NCBI RefSeq assembly: GCF_052857255.1
Contig: NC_135500.1
Coordinates: 103,606,048 to 103,670,047 of the forward strand
DNA length: 64,000 bases
Source: Amblyomma americanum
Taxonomy: Eukaryota > Arthropoda > Arachnida > Ixodida > Ixodidae
Reading direction: 5' to 3'
Shown here: positions 36,492 to 47,300 of the stretch, piece by piece
Numbering within the stretch: the first letter of the stretch is position 1
Layout of the letters: every line of letters starts with the position of its first letter
Made by a program: the position numbers and the translations under genes
Notes under the pieces: generated by a model
Database searches by the model: none
The model's input: the letters and a program-made list of their open reading frames with translations, nothing else
What the model was told of the DNA's origin: nothing

Positions 36492-37698
36492 TGAGTAGGG
36501 CAGCCGAAAAGGATGTGGGGGAGTGTGACCTGAGGGTCACCGCATAGGGAGCATGCAGGGGACGTGCCACAATAGTGGTATAACAGCTGAGGAGATGACA
36601 GAGAGCGGGTCTGGAGGCGTCTGAAGACGATCTGTTGGAAGCACGGTGCAAGAATACTGAGGTGTTGACACTGCGCCCGCTGGAGCGTCCCGATTATGTT
36701 CAGCCACGGCGGAGTGCGCCATGCAGTTTGGCTGCAAGCCGACAGATGGCACCGATGTCAGCGGGCCCATTTGAGCGGTTCTGGCGCCTTGAGATTCCGC
36801 TGCCCAAGCTCGATTTTCGCTTTAGTGGCGTGAATTAAATTCAAGACAGAATCGAAATTCGTTGCTTAAAATTAAAATCAGTAGTGTAGCAGTCTTAAAA
36901 TTTTGTTTGCATGAAATTATCTTGTGCAAAGCGGTTAATGATATCGGCTCAGTCGAGCAGCCCTCGAAGCTCATCCACGTTTCGCTTCCTCGCTCAGTTC
37001 ATGTTTCATTCGATCTAACCATAGACCTAAGCATAATAAACATAAGTGGGGGTCCTCGTGCCCTTTTACGCTCAGAAGGGCAGAAAATAATTGCACCGGA
37101 ATTTTTTTGCTTGACGCTTATCGTTGCTTCTTCGCTCTGTATAAAGACCGTTCAAACATTGTTTCGTTGAGTGGGCTAATTTTCAAGATGCAAAGCACTA
37201 GTTTAGCGAAGATATTTACAACTGCTTTTAGGTAAAAACTTTCTCACGCTGGAAATGCATCAGACGCGATGAAAGGGTGCGTCGGATCGTGTACCATAAC
37301 CCAACGCGAAAGCTTGAGAAAAAAGCGTTTTTATTCCGATGCAAATTACAATAGAACGGGCACATTTTTCAATAAGCTACTTTCCCCTCCATGCTAAATG
37401 TCGGTGCGGTGTATTTGTTGAAGCACCATCAAGTGCTAGAGATGGCATCAGAGTGGCAGAGTCAGAGTCAAATTGCGGTCGCTTAACCGATGGCTACAAG
37501 ACTGTTCCCTTATCTGCAGGCATCACAGTCGGCAAGGAAGCTTGGAGAGGCTGCATCGCCCTGTTGTTGTCAACCTTCGGCTGACGTAGCTTGGATGCTT
37601 CCGTAGGAGGTTTCCTCCTCTGAGGTTATTTTCTATATCTCTGTGGCCGTGTAAGATGTCCTGTGGTCGTGTGATATACTTGGGACAGTTCGGAAACA

Positions 37699-38842
37699 CA
37701 GTCACCGAACGATTTTTCGGACTCGAAGGGACCCGAAAAATGGTCCGAATAATTGAACAGTCCGACAAATCCGTGAAGTACAAAAAAAACACTTTATTGA
37801 GATGAAATCGGCTTAAAAACATCACTGATTTTACCTCGCGACAAATTTCTCTTGCTGGCGACGATTTGCGCCAATGCTGTGCTTTCACTGTACACGCAAG
37901 ACAGCAAGTCCACTACATTTATTTGGAACTCTTCCCACACTTCTTTGATGGACACGGCAGGGCCATGTTGTCTACAATCCGTGTGTGCACCAGACTGCTC
38001 GTCAAACACACGCAAAGATAAGGCACGTTTCATTCAAGGAGGCGGAACCGCCGGCCGCAATCACAAAACGGCGAACGGATGAAAGTTCGTGAAGACTGAG
38101 CGCCACTCGGTCGACGCAGTCAGAGAAACCTAAGTGACAAAACGACGAATGGCAAACGTATGAGACCCGCCGCGGTGGCTTAGTGGTTAGGGCGCTCGGC
38201 TACTGATCCGGATTACCCGGGTTGGATCCCGACCGCGGTGGCCGCGTTTCGATGGAGGCGATAAGCTAAGGCGCCCGTGTGCTGTGCGATGTTAAAGATC
38301 CCCATGTAGTCTAAATTATTCCGGAGCCCTCTATTACGGCACCTCTTTCTTCCTTCCTTCTCTCAGTTCGTCTTTTATTCTTTCTGGCTGAGATGCGAGA
38401 TAGCTCCTGCACAATTTCCTTCCCCCAACAACCAATTTTCAACGTATGGGACAAGCAATAACTGCCCGCGACAACGTCGGTGACAAAAACAAGTTGACAG
38501 CGATGACAATCTGGCTGCAACCTCTAAGTGTCAGAGATCGCAGGGACCTCTACTGTCAACAATGAGGTACCGAAAGTATGTCAAGCCAATCCAACTGCAG
38601 CACAAATCCACCTCAATCCAAGATGGCACCTTTTGCGCAGGCAAAAACCACATGAGATGGCCGATTTTTGCCCGCAGGTGACTGAAATTAGTCCGAAAAA
38701 TCGAACTTTTGGACTTTTGATATCCGAAATATCCGTCGCGAATATGTATGTGCTTCTATGGGGTGACTGACGGCACCTCATTAAGGTCCAAAATATTCTA
38801 CAAGACCGAATTTTTGGAGTCCGAATTACCCGTCGGCGACTG
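37699..38842 (-). mobile_element. pogo-like DNA transposon inside the THAP sequence
   Basis: On the minus strand the right end is CAGTCGCCGACGGGTAATTC followed by ggactcc..., and the left end on the plus strand is CAGTCACCGAACGATTTTTC followed by ggactcg.... It is flanked by TA at 38843-38844 and CA (a changed TA) at 37697-37698. A frame at 38033-37794 ends in KRNLSRGKISDVFKP, like the C-terminal tail of Tigger-type transposases, followed by an AATAAAG signal at about 37788-37794. Most of the transposase is missing, and a SINE sits in the middle. Confidence 0.75.
38166..38440 (+). mobile_element. Full-length Ruka-type SINE, plus strand
   Basis: The head is acccgccgcggtggcttagt with box A at 38176-38186 and a box B-like ggttggatccc at about 38220-38230. 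The body includes gtttcgatggaggcg, gtgctgtgcgatg and attccggagccct; the tail is ...cccccaacaaccaattttc. The 11-bp target duplication is aacgtatgaga (38155-38165) and aacgtatggga (38441-38451). This longer tail subtype is shared with 43301-43622 and differs from the aaaccaaacc-tailed subtype at 3484 and 19954. Confidence 0.93.
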
Positions 38843-39129
38843 TAATGCAGGAGCTGCATCTCTGGAAAGCACGGGCATTTTTTCCGCGTAAAGTAGCACT
38901 CTTTTATCGAGCTCCGCATAATATGCCCTGGATATCGCATCCTCTGCAAAATGCTTGGCGCAGACATAGTCAGTGGGCATTAATGTCTGCTCTGCGCTAG
39001 GAATCGCACGGCGCCACTTCTCCAAACGAGCATTTTCGGACGGAGCTTTGAATAATGGTACACGCTCCACACATGTCTGGTAGCCCGAATTGCAGTTCGG
39101 CACGAAGCCCTGCACTCACCTGCTGTGGG

Positions 39130-40876
39130 CTACTCTGCCGACGATAGCCAAACACAAGGTCTTGGTGGAAATTAAAACAACTTGTTAAAAACAACATAGC
39201 AGCGCAACTGCACTCCCCGAAATCTGCCAAAAGCACGTGCTCAGTGCCGCGGCACGCCGGACCGAGCCGCCCAGCGTGGGCCCGCCTTTCGCATCGCCCT
39301 CTAAGTTAGCAACCAGTTCCGATGGCAACAGTTCCCTCTCTACCCGAACATATTGTGGCCGCGAGTGGGCGGTGCTCCTGGGCACGGCGGGGGGAGAGTG
39401 TCATCACCTCCATATGCTATTCTTAAACCGTGGTTAGGAGTGTGTAAGAGAGGGGTGGGGAGACGGGTAAGTCCGACGTTCCAAACGCGGTATTTGTGTG
39501 AGCTCTGCAAAGGTGTGCACCCATTGCCTTGATTGATTGTTGTGGAAGTGCGTCTTTTTCAGGCTTCATTGCTGGTTTTTCACGGCTGTGTTGCTCAACT
39601 AGGATGTGTTTTCAGTGTCAATATTGCTTTTCGTTGTTCCCTCTTTCTTGCTGTGGTGACCTCTAACTTGGTGTCCCAATTTAGCATGTATGGAAAATAG
39701 CAATAAGGTAGGTGAGGATCTGGAATATGGAAGGTGGCTGAACGTTCAGGCGTTTGGTGTGCCCCAAACATCTTGGCAGGACTCCTGTACCACGTTTCCT
39801 CACATTATTCCGTGTCGCCGTGGATATCACAGCCAGTTTACTGCTTCTGCGAAAAGGTGCATACACGTTGAATAGGTAGCATGCAATCACTGTCACTTTG
39901 TGCATCGTCCTCTTGATCGATGTCTGTTTCTTTCATTTGTGTTTTATTCAGACCTTCTCATCGGCTGTTACCATTCACAAGGTACCCTAGCAGACTGCTT
40001 CTTTACCTTCGAAGTGTGCTTGTGACTGTGACTGTGCCATCGTTTTCAAAACCTCTGTACAATTGTCATAAATGCTGTAAGGAAAAATGCGACTGATTGT
40101 TCTTTAATGACTGCAGGTGCAGGTACTCTCGTGACTTTTCATCACGGAGGCCAAATGAAATTTCCAGCTCCAAAATCACTATGATGCAAAATTCACGCTC
40201 GAAATGGCCCGTGTAGTTTCGTCGCGGGAGTAGGCTGCTGCACGCGGTCTCACCGGCGAAGCATGCAGGAGCTTGGCACGCTCATTGAGAAAAATGCCTG
40301 CCACACCGGAGAAGATAGAGGCAGTTGCAAGTAAGCACACCTTGGAAGTTGAAGTCCTACTGTGGGCACTATTGCATCTTTGTCCCCACTTTTTTATTGT
40401 TTTTATTCAATCTTTCGCTTCGATCTGTACAGCTTTTTCTGATGTCACAACGCATCCTTTATAAGATGATTGTGGTGGCACCTTGGAAATATTTGTTATT
40501 GTGTGCGTGTGTCGTCATTTGTGAGAAAAATTAATAATTCACGCAGTGATCGAGGAACTATCCATTGATTGCGAAAGCATCAGTGAGCAGTGCCAAATCT
40601 ATTATCATTCTGGTAAAATAAAAATCCTCCGTGCACAGCAGTCTAATGCAGTAACAGCATATTTTTGTGTCTTTCTAGTCACTCCCTGCATGTATGTTAC
40701 CTTCCATGTTGATACATTTGTTATCTTGCACGTGGCTGTGCCGTGTCCTGTGTAGTTACATGTTGACAAAATTTGCTTAAAATGTGAAATTGTGGCGGCA
40801 TAAAAATAATATTTCGATTCAGTTACAATTGGTGTTTGAGCATTCTGTTAGACCTCTTTCTATTCTGCTCGTGATA
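39130..40876. other. Stretch without a confident gene
   Basis: Short open frames only. The segment from about 40116 to 40333 is bounded by an acceptor-like gactgcag and a donor-like gcaa/gtaagc and might be an exon, but its frame is interrupted and no family is recognised. Confidence 0.35.
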
Positions 40877-41939
40877 CAGTAAGAGCTCGTTAATTCAAAC
40901 TCGGTTCATTCGAACTTTTGCCTGGGTTCTGGCACAGCCCTGTGTATTTCAGGGGGGGAAACTCGATATTTCAAACAAGTTGGCATCTGCAAAAATTAAT
41001 TACAACTAGGGGCTCCTGGCTGACATCGCTCCTCATAGCTAGAAGTTGACCCACAGTGGTTACAGTGCGCTGCAAATTGACTAGAGATGTAAAGCAATGA
41101 AAAATTTAAAAAACCAAGCGCACGATGTTGGCGCAGCCCGCACTCCGGTGCTCGCCATAGCAGGTTCTCGCTGCAAGGGCACTCGCCTGTGCTGCTAATG
41201 CTTCGGCACAAGCCGTTCTTGGTTTTATTTGTGCCGCAGTCTCTGCGTCACTATCACATAGTGTGCACAAAGCAGTTTGGCCACCGTTATCATGCTCTTT
41301 GTGCCGCAAACTACATGGACAGCGGTGTGAAGACATTGAAACCCTTGAGTGACGCCGATATAATTGAGATTGCATGCTCTCAGCAGATGCCACAGGGCTC
41401 ACCGGCGGTGAGAAGGGCCGACAGTGAAGAGCTAGACGGCAGCGATGGCCTATGCCACTGTCAGGTGCATGTGAAGAATTGCAGTGCTTAATGTTGCAGC
41501 AGGCTACTTCTCTGCCAGGGAGAACTCGGAGTTGCGCTGGAGCTCTTGGGCAAGCTGCAGTTGATGCTGAAGGCGTCTCAGAAGAAACACTATCAAATGC
41601 TGATAACTTATTACTTTTAATAGTTACAACCCTTTCCTGTAAATAAACATGTTTTGGAGCATAGATGCTGTCATCATTTCCAGCACTGAAGCTCACTACT
41701 CACTTGAATGCATCCCAACACCTGTTCCTGGTGCATAACGCATGAATTCTCAGAATCGCTGCCACTAACGTGTAGTAGCGGCTAGCTCGCGATGTGTGAC
41801 TGCATGTGTCTGCTTCGGGTGCTACCTATGTCGTGTGTGCAACGACCGCTGACTGTAGAGCCCATTTGATAATTAGAACTTCGCATAATTTGGAAAATTT
41901 TCCGGTATTCTTGGAGTTCTAATTAATGAGATTTTACTG
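40877..41939 (+). mobile_element. Tigger-like DNA transposon, internally deleted
   Basis: The ends are CAGTAAGAGCTCGTTAATTC on the left and, on the minus strand from the right, CAGTAAAATCTCATTAATTA; both are flanked by TA (40875-40876, 41940-41941). The plus strand keeps the C-terminal part of a pogo/Tigger-type transposase: SDADIIEIACSQQMP near 41350 and, in another frame, VALELLGKLQLMLKASQKKH near 41535, ending at a stop near 41615 and an AAATAAA. The DDE core is gone. Confidence 0.82.
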
Positions 41940-42480
41940 TATTTCACTCTAAATGCCATTATCATACAGCCGCACATTTCTTTCCAATGAGAACTGCATG
42001 TTTTGAGGCTGTTTACTGCTAATTTTTATCCTGTGTGTGTAACACAACTTATTCATTGGCCACATTTTCTGAAAAAGATGAAGTTAATTGAGACACAATT
42101 TGTGTTATCTGCATTGCTCTTTCAGATTGTTTGCAGAAATACGTGGAACTGCATCCTACTGCCGAACCACCTGTACATTCCAGGGTTGGGACAGCAAGGA
42201 ATTATTTCCGCAGCTTCTTCACAAAAGCCGGTCGACAGGGAAAGCGCTGCAAAGCAGTAAACACCAAATCCGCTGCTGAAGTTTTGGAAACTGCATAACT
42301 TTCTTTTGCAGCCATGTGGTAGTGCTCGAATGGTACCTCATAGTAAATTTATATTAAGCCAGTCGTGAGCTCCGAACCTCAAAAATTGGTGTGCTACCTT
42401 TTACTGCTACATGTCACCTCAAGAACAATTACATGCAATGTCTGAAGTGCGGCTAGTCCGTCACTATTCCAGCATTCAGC
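41940..42480. other. Stretch without a recognisable gene
   Basis: Short open frames only; no domain or repeat is recognised before the gcttgccattatgcc repeats. Confidence 0.45.
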
Positions 42481-42706
42481 TTGCCGGCATAGTGGCTTGC
42501 CATTATGCCGGCAACATGGCTTGCCATTATGCCGGCAACCAGCTTGCCATTATGCCACCAACCAGCTTGCCACTATGCCGCGAAAAAGCTTGCCATATGC
42601 TGGCATAATGGTTTGCCATTATGCCAACACCCAGCAGTTCCCACTACCATAATCCACCAAGATGGTGGTTTCCACTTCATCCACCATTGTCCACATTTCT
42701 GACAGA
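42481..42706. repeat. 'gcttgccattatgcc' hairpin-rich repeat, left of copy 2
   Basis: This holds several copies of gcttgccattatgcc(ggcaac) in direct and inverted orientation. TGGCATAATGG...CCATTATGCCA (about 42600-42626) forms a perfect 11-bp stem. The part 42530-42706 recurs at 55016-55192 at the other edge of copy 2, in direct orientation and with the same length. Confidence 0.85.
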
Positions 42707-42802
42707 GTTAATTTCAGCTGAATCCACATTTAGGTATTGTTTTCTTGTTGTGTACTTTCAACAAATAAGCACCAAGTAGCATAAGTGAATCCTGCTCCAC
42801 TA

Positions 42803-42823
42803 GGATATATATATATATATATA
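42803..42823. repeat. (TA)n microsatellite
   Basis: This is an expanded alternating TA run. The same position in copy 1 (about 9205) reads only atataaataact. Confidence 0.9.
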
Positions 42824-42885
42824 ACAATTATTGTACATTCACTGGCACAAACACATGCCAGTACATCTCCGCAGATGTTTTCAAC

Positions 42886-44010
42886 CTGTATCAAAATCAT
42901 CATTTATTGTCCCTTAAGGGCCTTTAGGTGGGGCACTACATAATGCGGAGCAAAAAAAGCAAGAGGACATTATGGTTACATAGCAAAAGAAGGCGAGCAA
43001 ATTATTATAGGGCAATGCAAAAGGGTGAAGCAAACATACTTATGTACACTGTGGCCGCGCAGCAATACAAGCAACATCGAAAAGGGTGCTCATAATATGA
43101 ATAGGGGTGCAAGGAGTAACTCATAAAAAGATGTTAATAAGAAGTGCGCTTGTGATACATAAGGAGTAGTAGGCAATGCGTGTTAATTACAGCTAATGAC
43201 AACTATGGTTGAACAGTAGATTCGAGAATTTATTCAGATCGCACTCAGTTGCCATGGGCTCTGGCAGGTAACTGCTACTTCCAACGTTCTATGGCTGATG
43301 AATAATATTAAAAATAATTGGTTTTTTTGGGGAAAGGAAATGGCGCAGTATCTGTCTCATATATCGTTGGACACCTGAACCGCGCCATTAGGGAAGGGAT
43401 AAGGGAGGGAATGAAAGAACTAAGGAAGACAGAGGTGCCGTAGTGGAGGGCTCCGGAATAATTTCGACCTCCTGGGGATCTTTAACGTGCACTGACATCG
43501 CACAGCACACGGCCGCCTTAGCGTTTTTCCTCCATAAAAACGCAGCCGCCGCGGTCGGGTTCGAACCCGAGAACTCCGGATCAGTAGTCGAGCGCCCTAA
43601 CCACTGAGCCACCGCGGCGGGGCTATGGCTGATGGCAAGAAAGATTTAAGGTAGGCATTAGTGGAACCATGTAAATGCTGCAAACTTAGATTGTTGAAAT
43701 TACAACGCTATGTTTATATTTGGTGGAAGTAGGAATGTTTTGTGCAAGTGAAGGAAATTGTAGACCACACCTCCGCCATGTATGTGTAGGGCAGGACTTC
43801 AGGAACCAGGTTTATTCCAATCCGCAAATAGCCCAAGTGATGACGATAAGTATACGCAGGTGAAGAAGATGAAGTAGCATACAGATAGGTGAGATGGATG
43901 AAACCGCGGTCAGTGCTCGCACTATAGCTTATAGAAAAGACAAAGTTCGGCAATTGTGTGATGAAAAGACAGTGGAGGTAAGCCGAGCGACAATTTTGTG
44001 CCTGAAACAC
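42886..44010 (-). mobile_element. Old CR1/L2-like LINE 3' end (copy 2), split by a SINE
   Basis: It is collinear with 9268-10060, with the same AATAAATGATGATTTT tail on the minus strand at the left end. The SINE at 43301-43622 interrupts it just before the FLPSAIERW-like C-terminal block. Confidence 0.6.
43301..43622 (-). mobile_element. Full-length Ruka-type SINE with clean empty site in copy 1
   Basis: The minus strand begins cccgccgcggtggctcagtg (box A tggctcagtgg), box B ggttcgaaccc, then gtttttatggaggaaaaacg, gtgcgatgtcagtgcacg, gaaattattccggagccctc and a tail ending aaaaaaaccaattattttta. Target duplications ctatggctgatg are at 43289-43300 and 43623-43634. The single copy is at 9678-9689 in copy 1. 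Confidence 0.96.
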
Positions 44011-44398
44011 TGATGCTGTGGTGATAACATCACACTATATTTCGGGCTGCACAGCTTTGCACTGATTCTAATGTTTAAATAAGATAAGTTTGGTGCAGGT
44101 TTCAAATGGTTGAGGCACATGTTCCAATTTTGAGCAAATGAACGTATTGTAGGTGAGTTTGCGGAGTGATTTGAGTGATTTCGGTTGAGTGATTTTGATC
44201 TTTCAGTGACTACGTTAGGATATGCTCAGACCATGAAAGTCTGCTAGCATTGTTATACCTAGGTACCGGTATGACTCTATTTGTGTTAGTGCTATTAGCT
44301 TAAGAAATTACGATAATATAGATTATTACTTTTGCGGGCTTTGTGAGGTTGATGCTCTAAGCATGTGATCAGACGCTTGAACCCATTTGCTGCTAGCC

Positions 44399-47300
44399 TC
44401 AATCCCTTTCTATCCTATTTGGCAAGTCGCAAATGAATGTCTTTTCTTGCTGCATAAATTCAATGAAAAGGCAGCAGTCAGCCACTTCCTCCGGCAGTAC
44501 AACATTAAGTGCTCTGCCAGATGAGACACAGCACTCTTTGATGTGCAATGGTGCAGCATCCCTGTCTGCAATGATTATTGGTCTGCACATCAAGACGCAA
44601 ATTTTGGCCTCTAGTAATAATATTTTTTCGATGCGCTGGTACGAGCCACTGCATGTTTTGATGAATGTTGAGTCAGCACGGGATGGTCGCTTGTATGCAG
44701 TCCTATGAAAGACCTCCTCTGCTTGTACAAAGCGCTCGTACTGAAGTGCTGTGAATGTACTCGTGCCTAAGCGATTATTCACAGCATCCTGCTATTCAGC
44801 GCATAGAGCAACGTCTTTTTCCTTGTCTAAAAGGCACAACTTGCCAACATGCGTAGCCTTCTGTAAAAGGGGATACCCAAAGATCTCCATGCGAAACTCT
44901 TTCTCGTGGAGACATAGAAAGCTGCTGCTCATCACCTTGTGCAGTTGTTGATGCATAGTAATGCGGTCAATAATTTGTTGAGGGATGCCATTTGCAGCTG
45001 ACACCTGCCGAACTATGTGTCCATTTCCACCTCCAAAAACAAAAGCAGAATGTGCCCACAGTGCCCAAGTGACCGAGCACAATTAGCCAAATGAAGAAGC
45101 ACATGAACAATAAATGTCAAGCTGGCAACCCTATAAAATCTCTTGCACTGAATGACGAAGCTCTCCAGAAGCAGCTCTGAATATAACAAGTAACAAATAT
45201 TAGGGGAAGTTGAGAGCCATTCAAAATTTCCTCGACAAACACAGTCAAGTTATTCTCAATCCACCTCATTGCAAGATTTTTTTCTTCAAGTTTTTTTATG
45301 CGAAGGTTCATTTAAAACAAGCAGTCCCATGATCAGGAACATGAAATCGCTCTTCCAGAAAGAACACACCATAAGATTGCATGACACAAGCTGATAAGCA
45401 AAAGCTGCACACGGCTACGCCAACATAATTCGTCTTTAAAGGGGGCTCCTACCTCATATCTGGCCCTGGAATACAGACAAAGCGAACTTAACAATTCTAA
45501 CCCGTCGGACAAAACTGCATGTGTACCTGTGTTCAATAGTACAAACATTCTGTATAGGAATTCCAATCAACTAACAAGAGAATTATCAGAGGCATATCAT
45601 ATTCACAAAAGCTCCGACATATGCGTCAGCACCCCATCTGTTGTAATCCATGAGTGTGAAATTCGGTATCTTAATTCAACAGTGATTCGTTTTGTCATTT
45701 TGGGGGTAGGGGCATGCGCTGCTGGCTGCCTTGCGTGAGCTATTTAACCTTGTGTTTTTTCCCATAAACTTCAGTTAATAATAGCGCTTGTCCTTCGTGT
45801 CTTTGTCTTCGTGTCTCTTGTCGCTGCGCTTTCGAAAGTTTTCAAACATGTAGCAACTAGCTCAATTGTCTGTGTTACTTCAAAAGAATCATTACCCAAT
45901 TTACCACATCATTACTTTTATAGGTAAGCAATGGATAATGTTTCAGAGAGTTTTGTAGTTAACTCCAAGAACAAATAGCACAAAATCAGAACTATATATC
46001 TAACATGACGAGTACTATGACATCGGAGAATATGAAAGGCACTCTAAAAGAGAGGAAAAGGGGTTGCAAGATTGCAGGAGTTCTTTTTGAAGTTTTTGCA
46101 CCAACCAGTTTGTGCCTTCTGTGAATATTTTAGAACCACAGTTCACAATATTAACTATTCTTAATTTACTATGCCAGAAAAACATTTATGATTGTAAATA
46201 ATATTTCAAAATGGTTTACAGACAGTTGTATAAGAGTGAAAAAAGGTCAAAATCTTACACAGTCAAAAAAATTATATGATTACCTCAGTTACTTTACAGC
46301 TATGCTATATTCACAAATGAGACCTGCAATAAGTTACCTGCTTTGGAAATTTCAGACAGAGTGGGCTACTCTCGCAAAAGGATGTGGAGAGCCTCTGACA
46401 GTTTGGAGAGGTGCCTGCAATAGTCCGAGTGCAGGATACCTTCAAGGCACGGCAGAGCATAAAACAGTGTCCACTGCTTCCACTCAGATGCTTTCCAATG
46501 TCCTCGTTCTCTAATTGGCCTAGGCAGCCTTGTCACACAGTGTGGAGGTTTGATGGCCAACAGCCATAAATAAATGTCTTCAAGTGTAGAAGGACGACCT
46601 GCGAAATAAATGTGCATACTTTTGTTGTGAGCATAGAGAATAAGGCACGGTTATAATACCCTGTAGAATACGAAAATCCCAACAGATTAAAGGAAAAAAA
46701 TTAAAAGCAGAAGCACTGCTATACACTATATAAAAATCTGTACATGCATATGGTTGCAACTTGCTTCTACCATTTAAAACAAGATTAAATGCTGAGTACA
46801 CTGTAAAGAAGATTCAGCATTTTATTTTATGCAGCACGTTTTCCTACCCAGCAGTTACCAGCACCCTACTAGCCCCTAAGTGTGCCGGTTGATAATGAAA
46901 TATGCTACCACCATCCTATATCATCATGGTTTCTGAAATTATCTCCACTAGGAAGCCAGCTTAGTAGTAAGTACTAAACGGCTGCATCATACTATTGCAC
47001 CACATTTTGTACACTATGTAGAGGCACCATCAACAGTGCCTTCCACTAATCATACTCAGTAAAGCCAAGGCCACATATTATAGCATGTGCATGATCTACC
47101 ATTTCTTAGCTGCCATTTCCCTGCAATAAGATGCACATTTGAAAAAGTGACGATAATCAGTAATAAATGCAGTGCCACAAAAAGCAGTTATATTTGAGCA
47201 ACTTTCACTAGTAAGTTTTACATTTAGTTTATAGGGGTGTAACGTCCCAAAGTGACTCAGGCTATGAGAGAAGCCGTAGTGAAGGGCTCCAGAAATTTTG

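Larger units (their letters stand above)
31685..36493 (-). mobile_element. 5'-truncated I-clade LINE (LINE B), minus strand
   Basis: It is flanked by a perfect 13-bp direct repeat agtagggcagccg (31672-31684 and 36494-36506); the single copy is at 54022-54034 in copy 2. The 3' end on the minus strand is gccctgaataaatgtttttc followed by (CCT)n. It carries a long ORF1 and an ORF2 with few lesions, so it is younger than LINE C. It belongs to the same broad class as LINE A but is clearly a different family. Confidence 0.93.
26995..36840 (-). pseudogene. Old I-type LINE ORF2 3' end, split by two younger LINEs (copy 1)
   Basis: It survives as three pieces: 26995-27102, 31558-31684 and 36507-36840. 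Read on the minus strand they give a C-terminal zinc knuckle (CSLCGDPQVTLPHILFGCP), a stop, a 3' untranslated stretch, and an AATAAAG signal with a (TCTG)n tail at the left end. The uninterrupted version is at 53799-54345 in copy 2. Two I-clade LINEs landed in it within about 130 bp of each other. Confidence 0.8.
9110..37500. other. Segmental duplication, copy 1
   Basis: From tttcagctgaatccacatt (about 9110) to cgatggctacaag (37500) this DNA is collinear with 42711-55015 and clearly similar throughout. Breaks in collinearity are explained by discrete events: the LINEs at 27103-31544 and 31685-36493, the insertion at 12203-12491, the CR1 fragment at about 21945-22572, and the stretch 13870-20829 that is absent from copy 2. 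After subtracting the LINEs and their target duplications, copy 1 is about 19.1 kb. Copy 2 plus its 6.96-kb deletion is about 19.3 kb. Confidence 0.93.
37523..39115 (-). pseudogene. THAP-domain coding sequence split by a pogo-like transposon
   Basis: The minus strand from 39115 reads GFVPNCNSGYQTCVERVPLF, then KAPSENARLEKWRRAIP, then a VCAKHF block, which fits the C2CH THAP zinc finger (C-x4-C, about 40 residues, C-x2-H). The first cysteine is replaced by glycine. The frame runs to DAAPAL at 38843, where a transposon begins, and resumes on the far side at 37698 with FPNCPKYITRPQ, ending near 37523. Joining across the transposon with one TA restores the frame. THAP proteins are DNA-binding regulators or P-type transposase parts; I cannot tell which. 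Confidence 0.72.

Noticed and set aside
38176..38230. tRNA gene (box A and box B present)
   Set aside because: The sequence continues directly into the SINE body and carries a target-site duplication; the tRNA arms are not conserved.
42481..42640. CRISPR-like array of gcttgccattatgcc units
   Set aside because: Units are irregular, in both orientations and without unique spacers of constant length, and the host is a eukaryote.
43545..43615. tRNA gene on the minus strand
   Set aside because: It is the head of the full-length SINE at 43301-43622.
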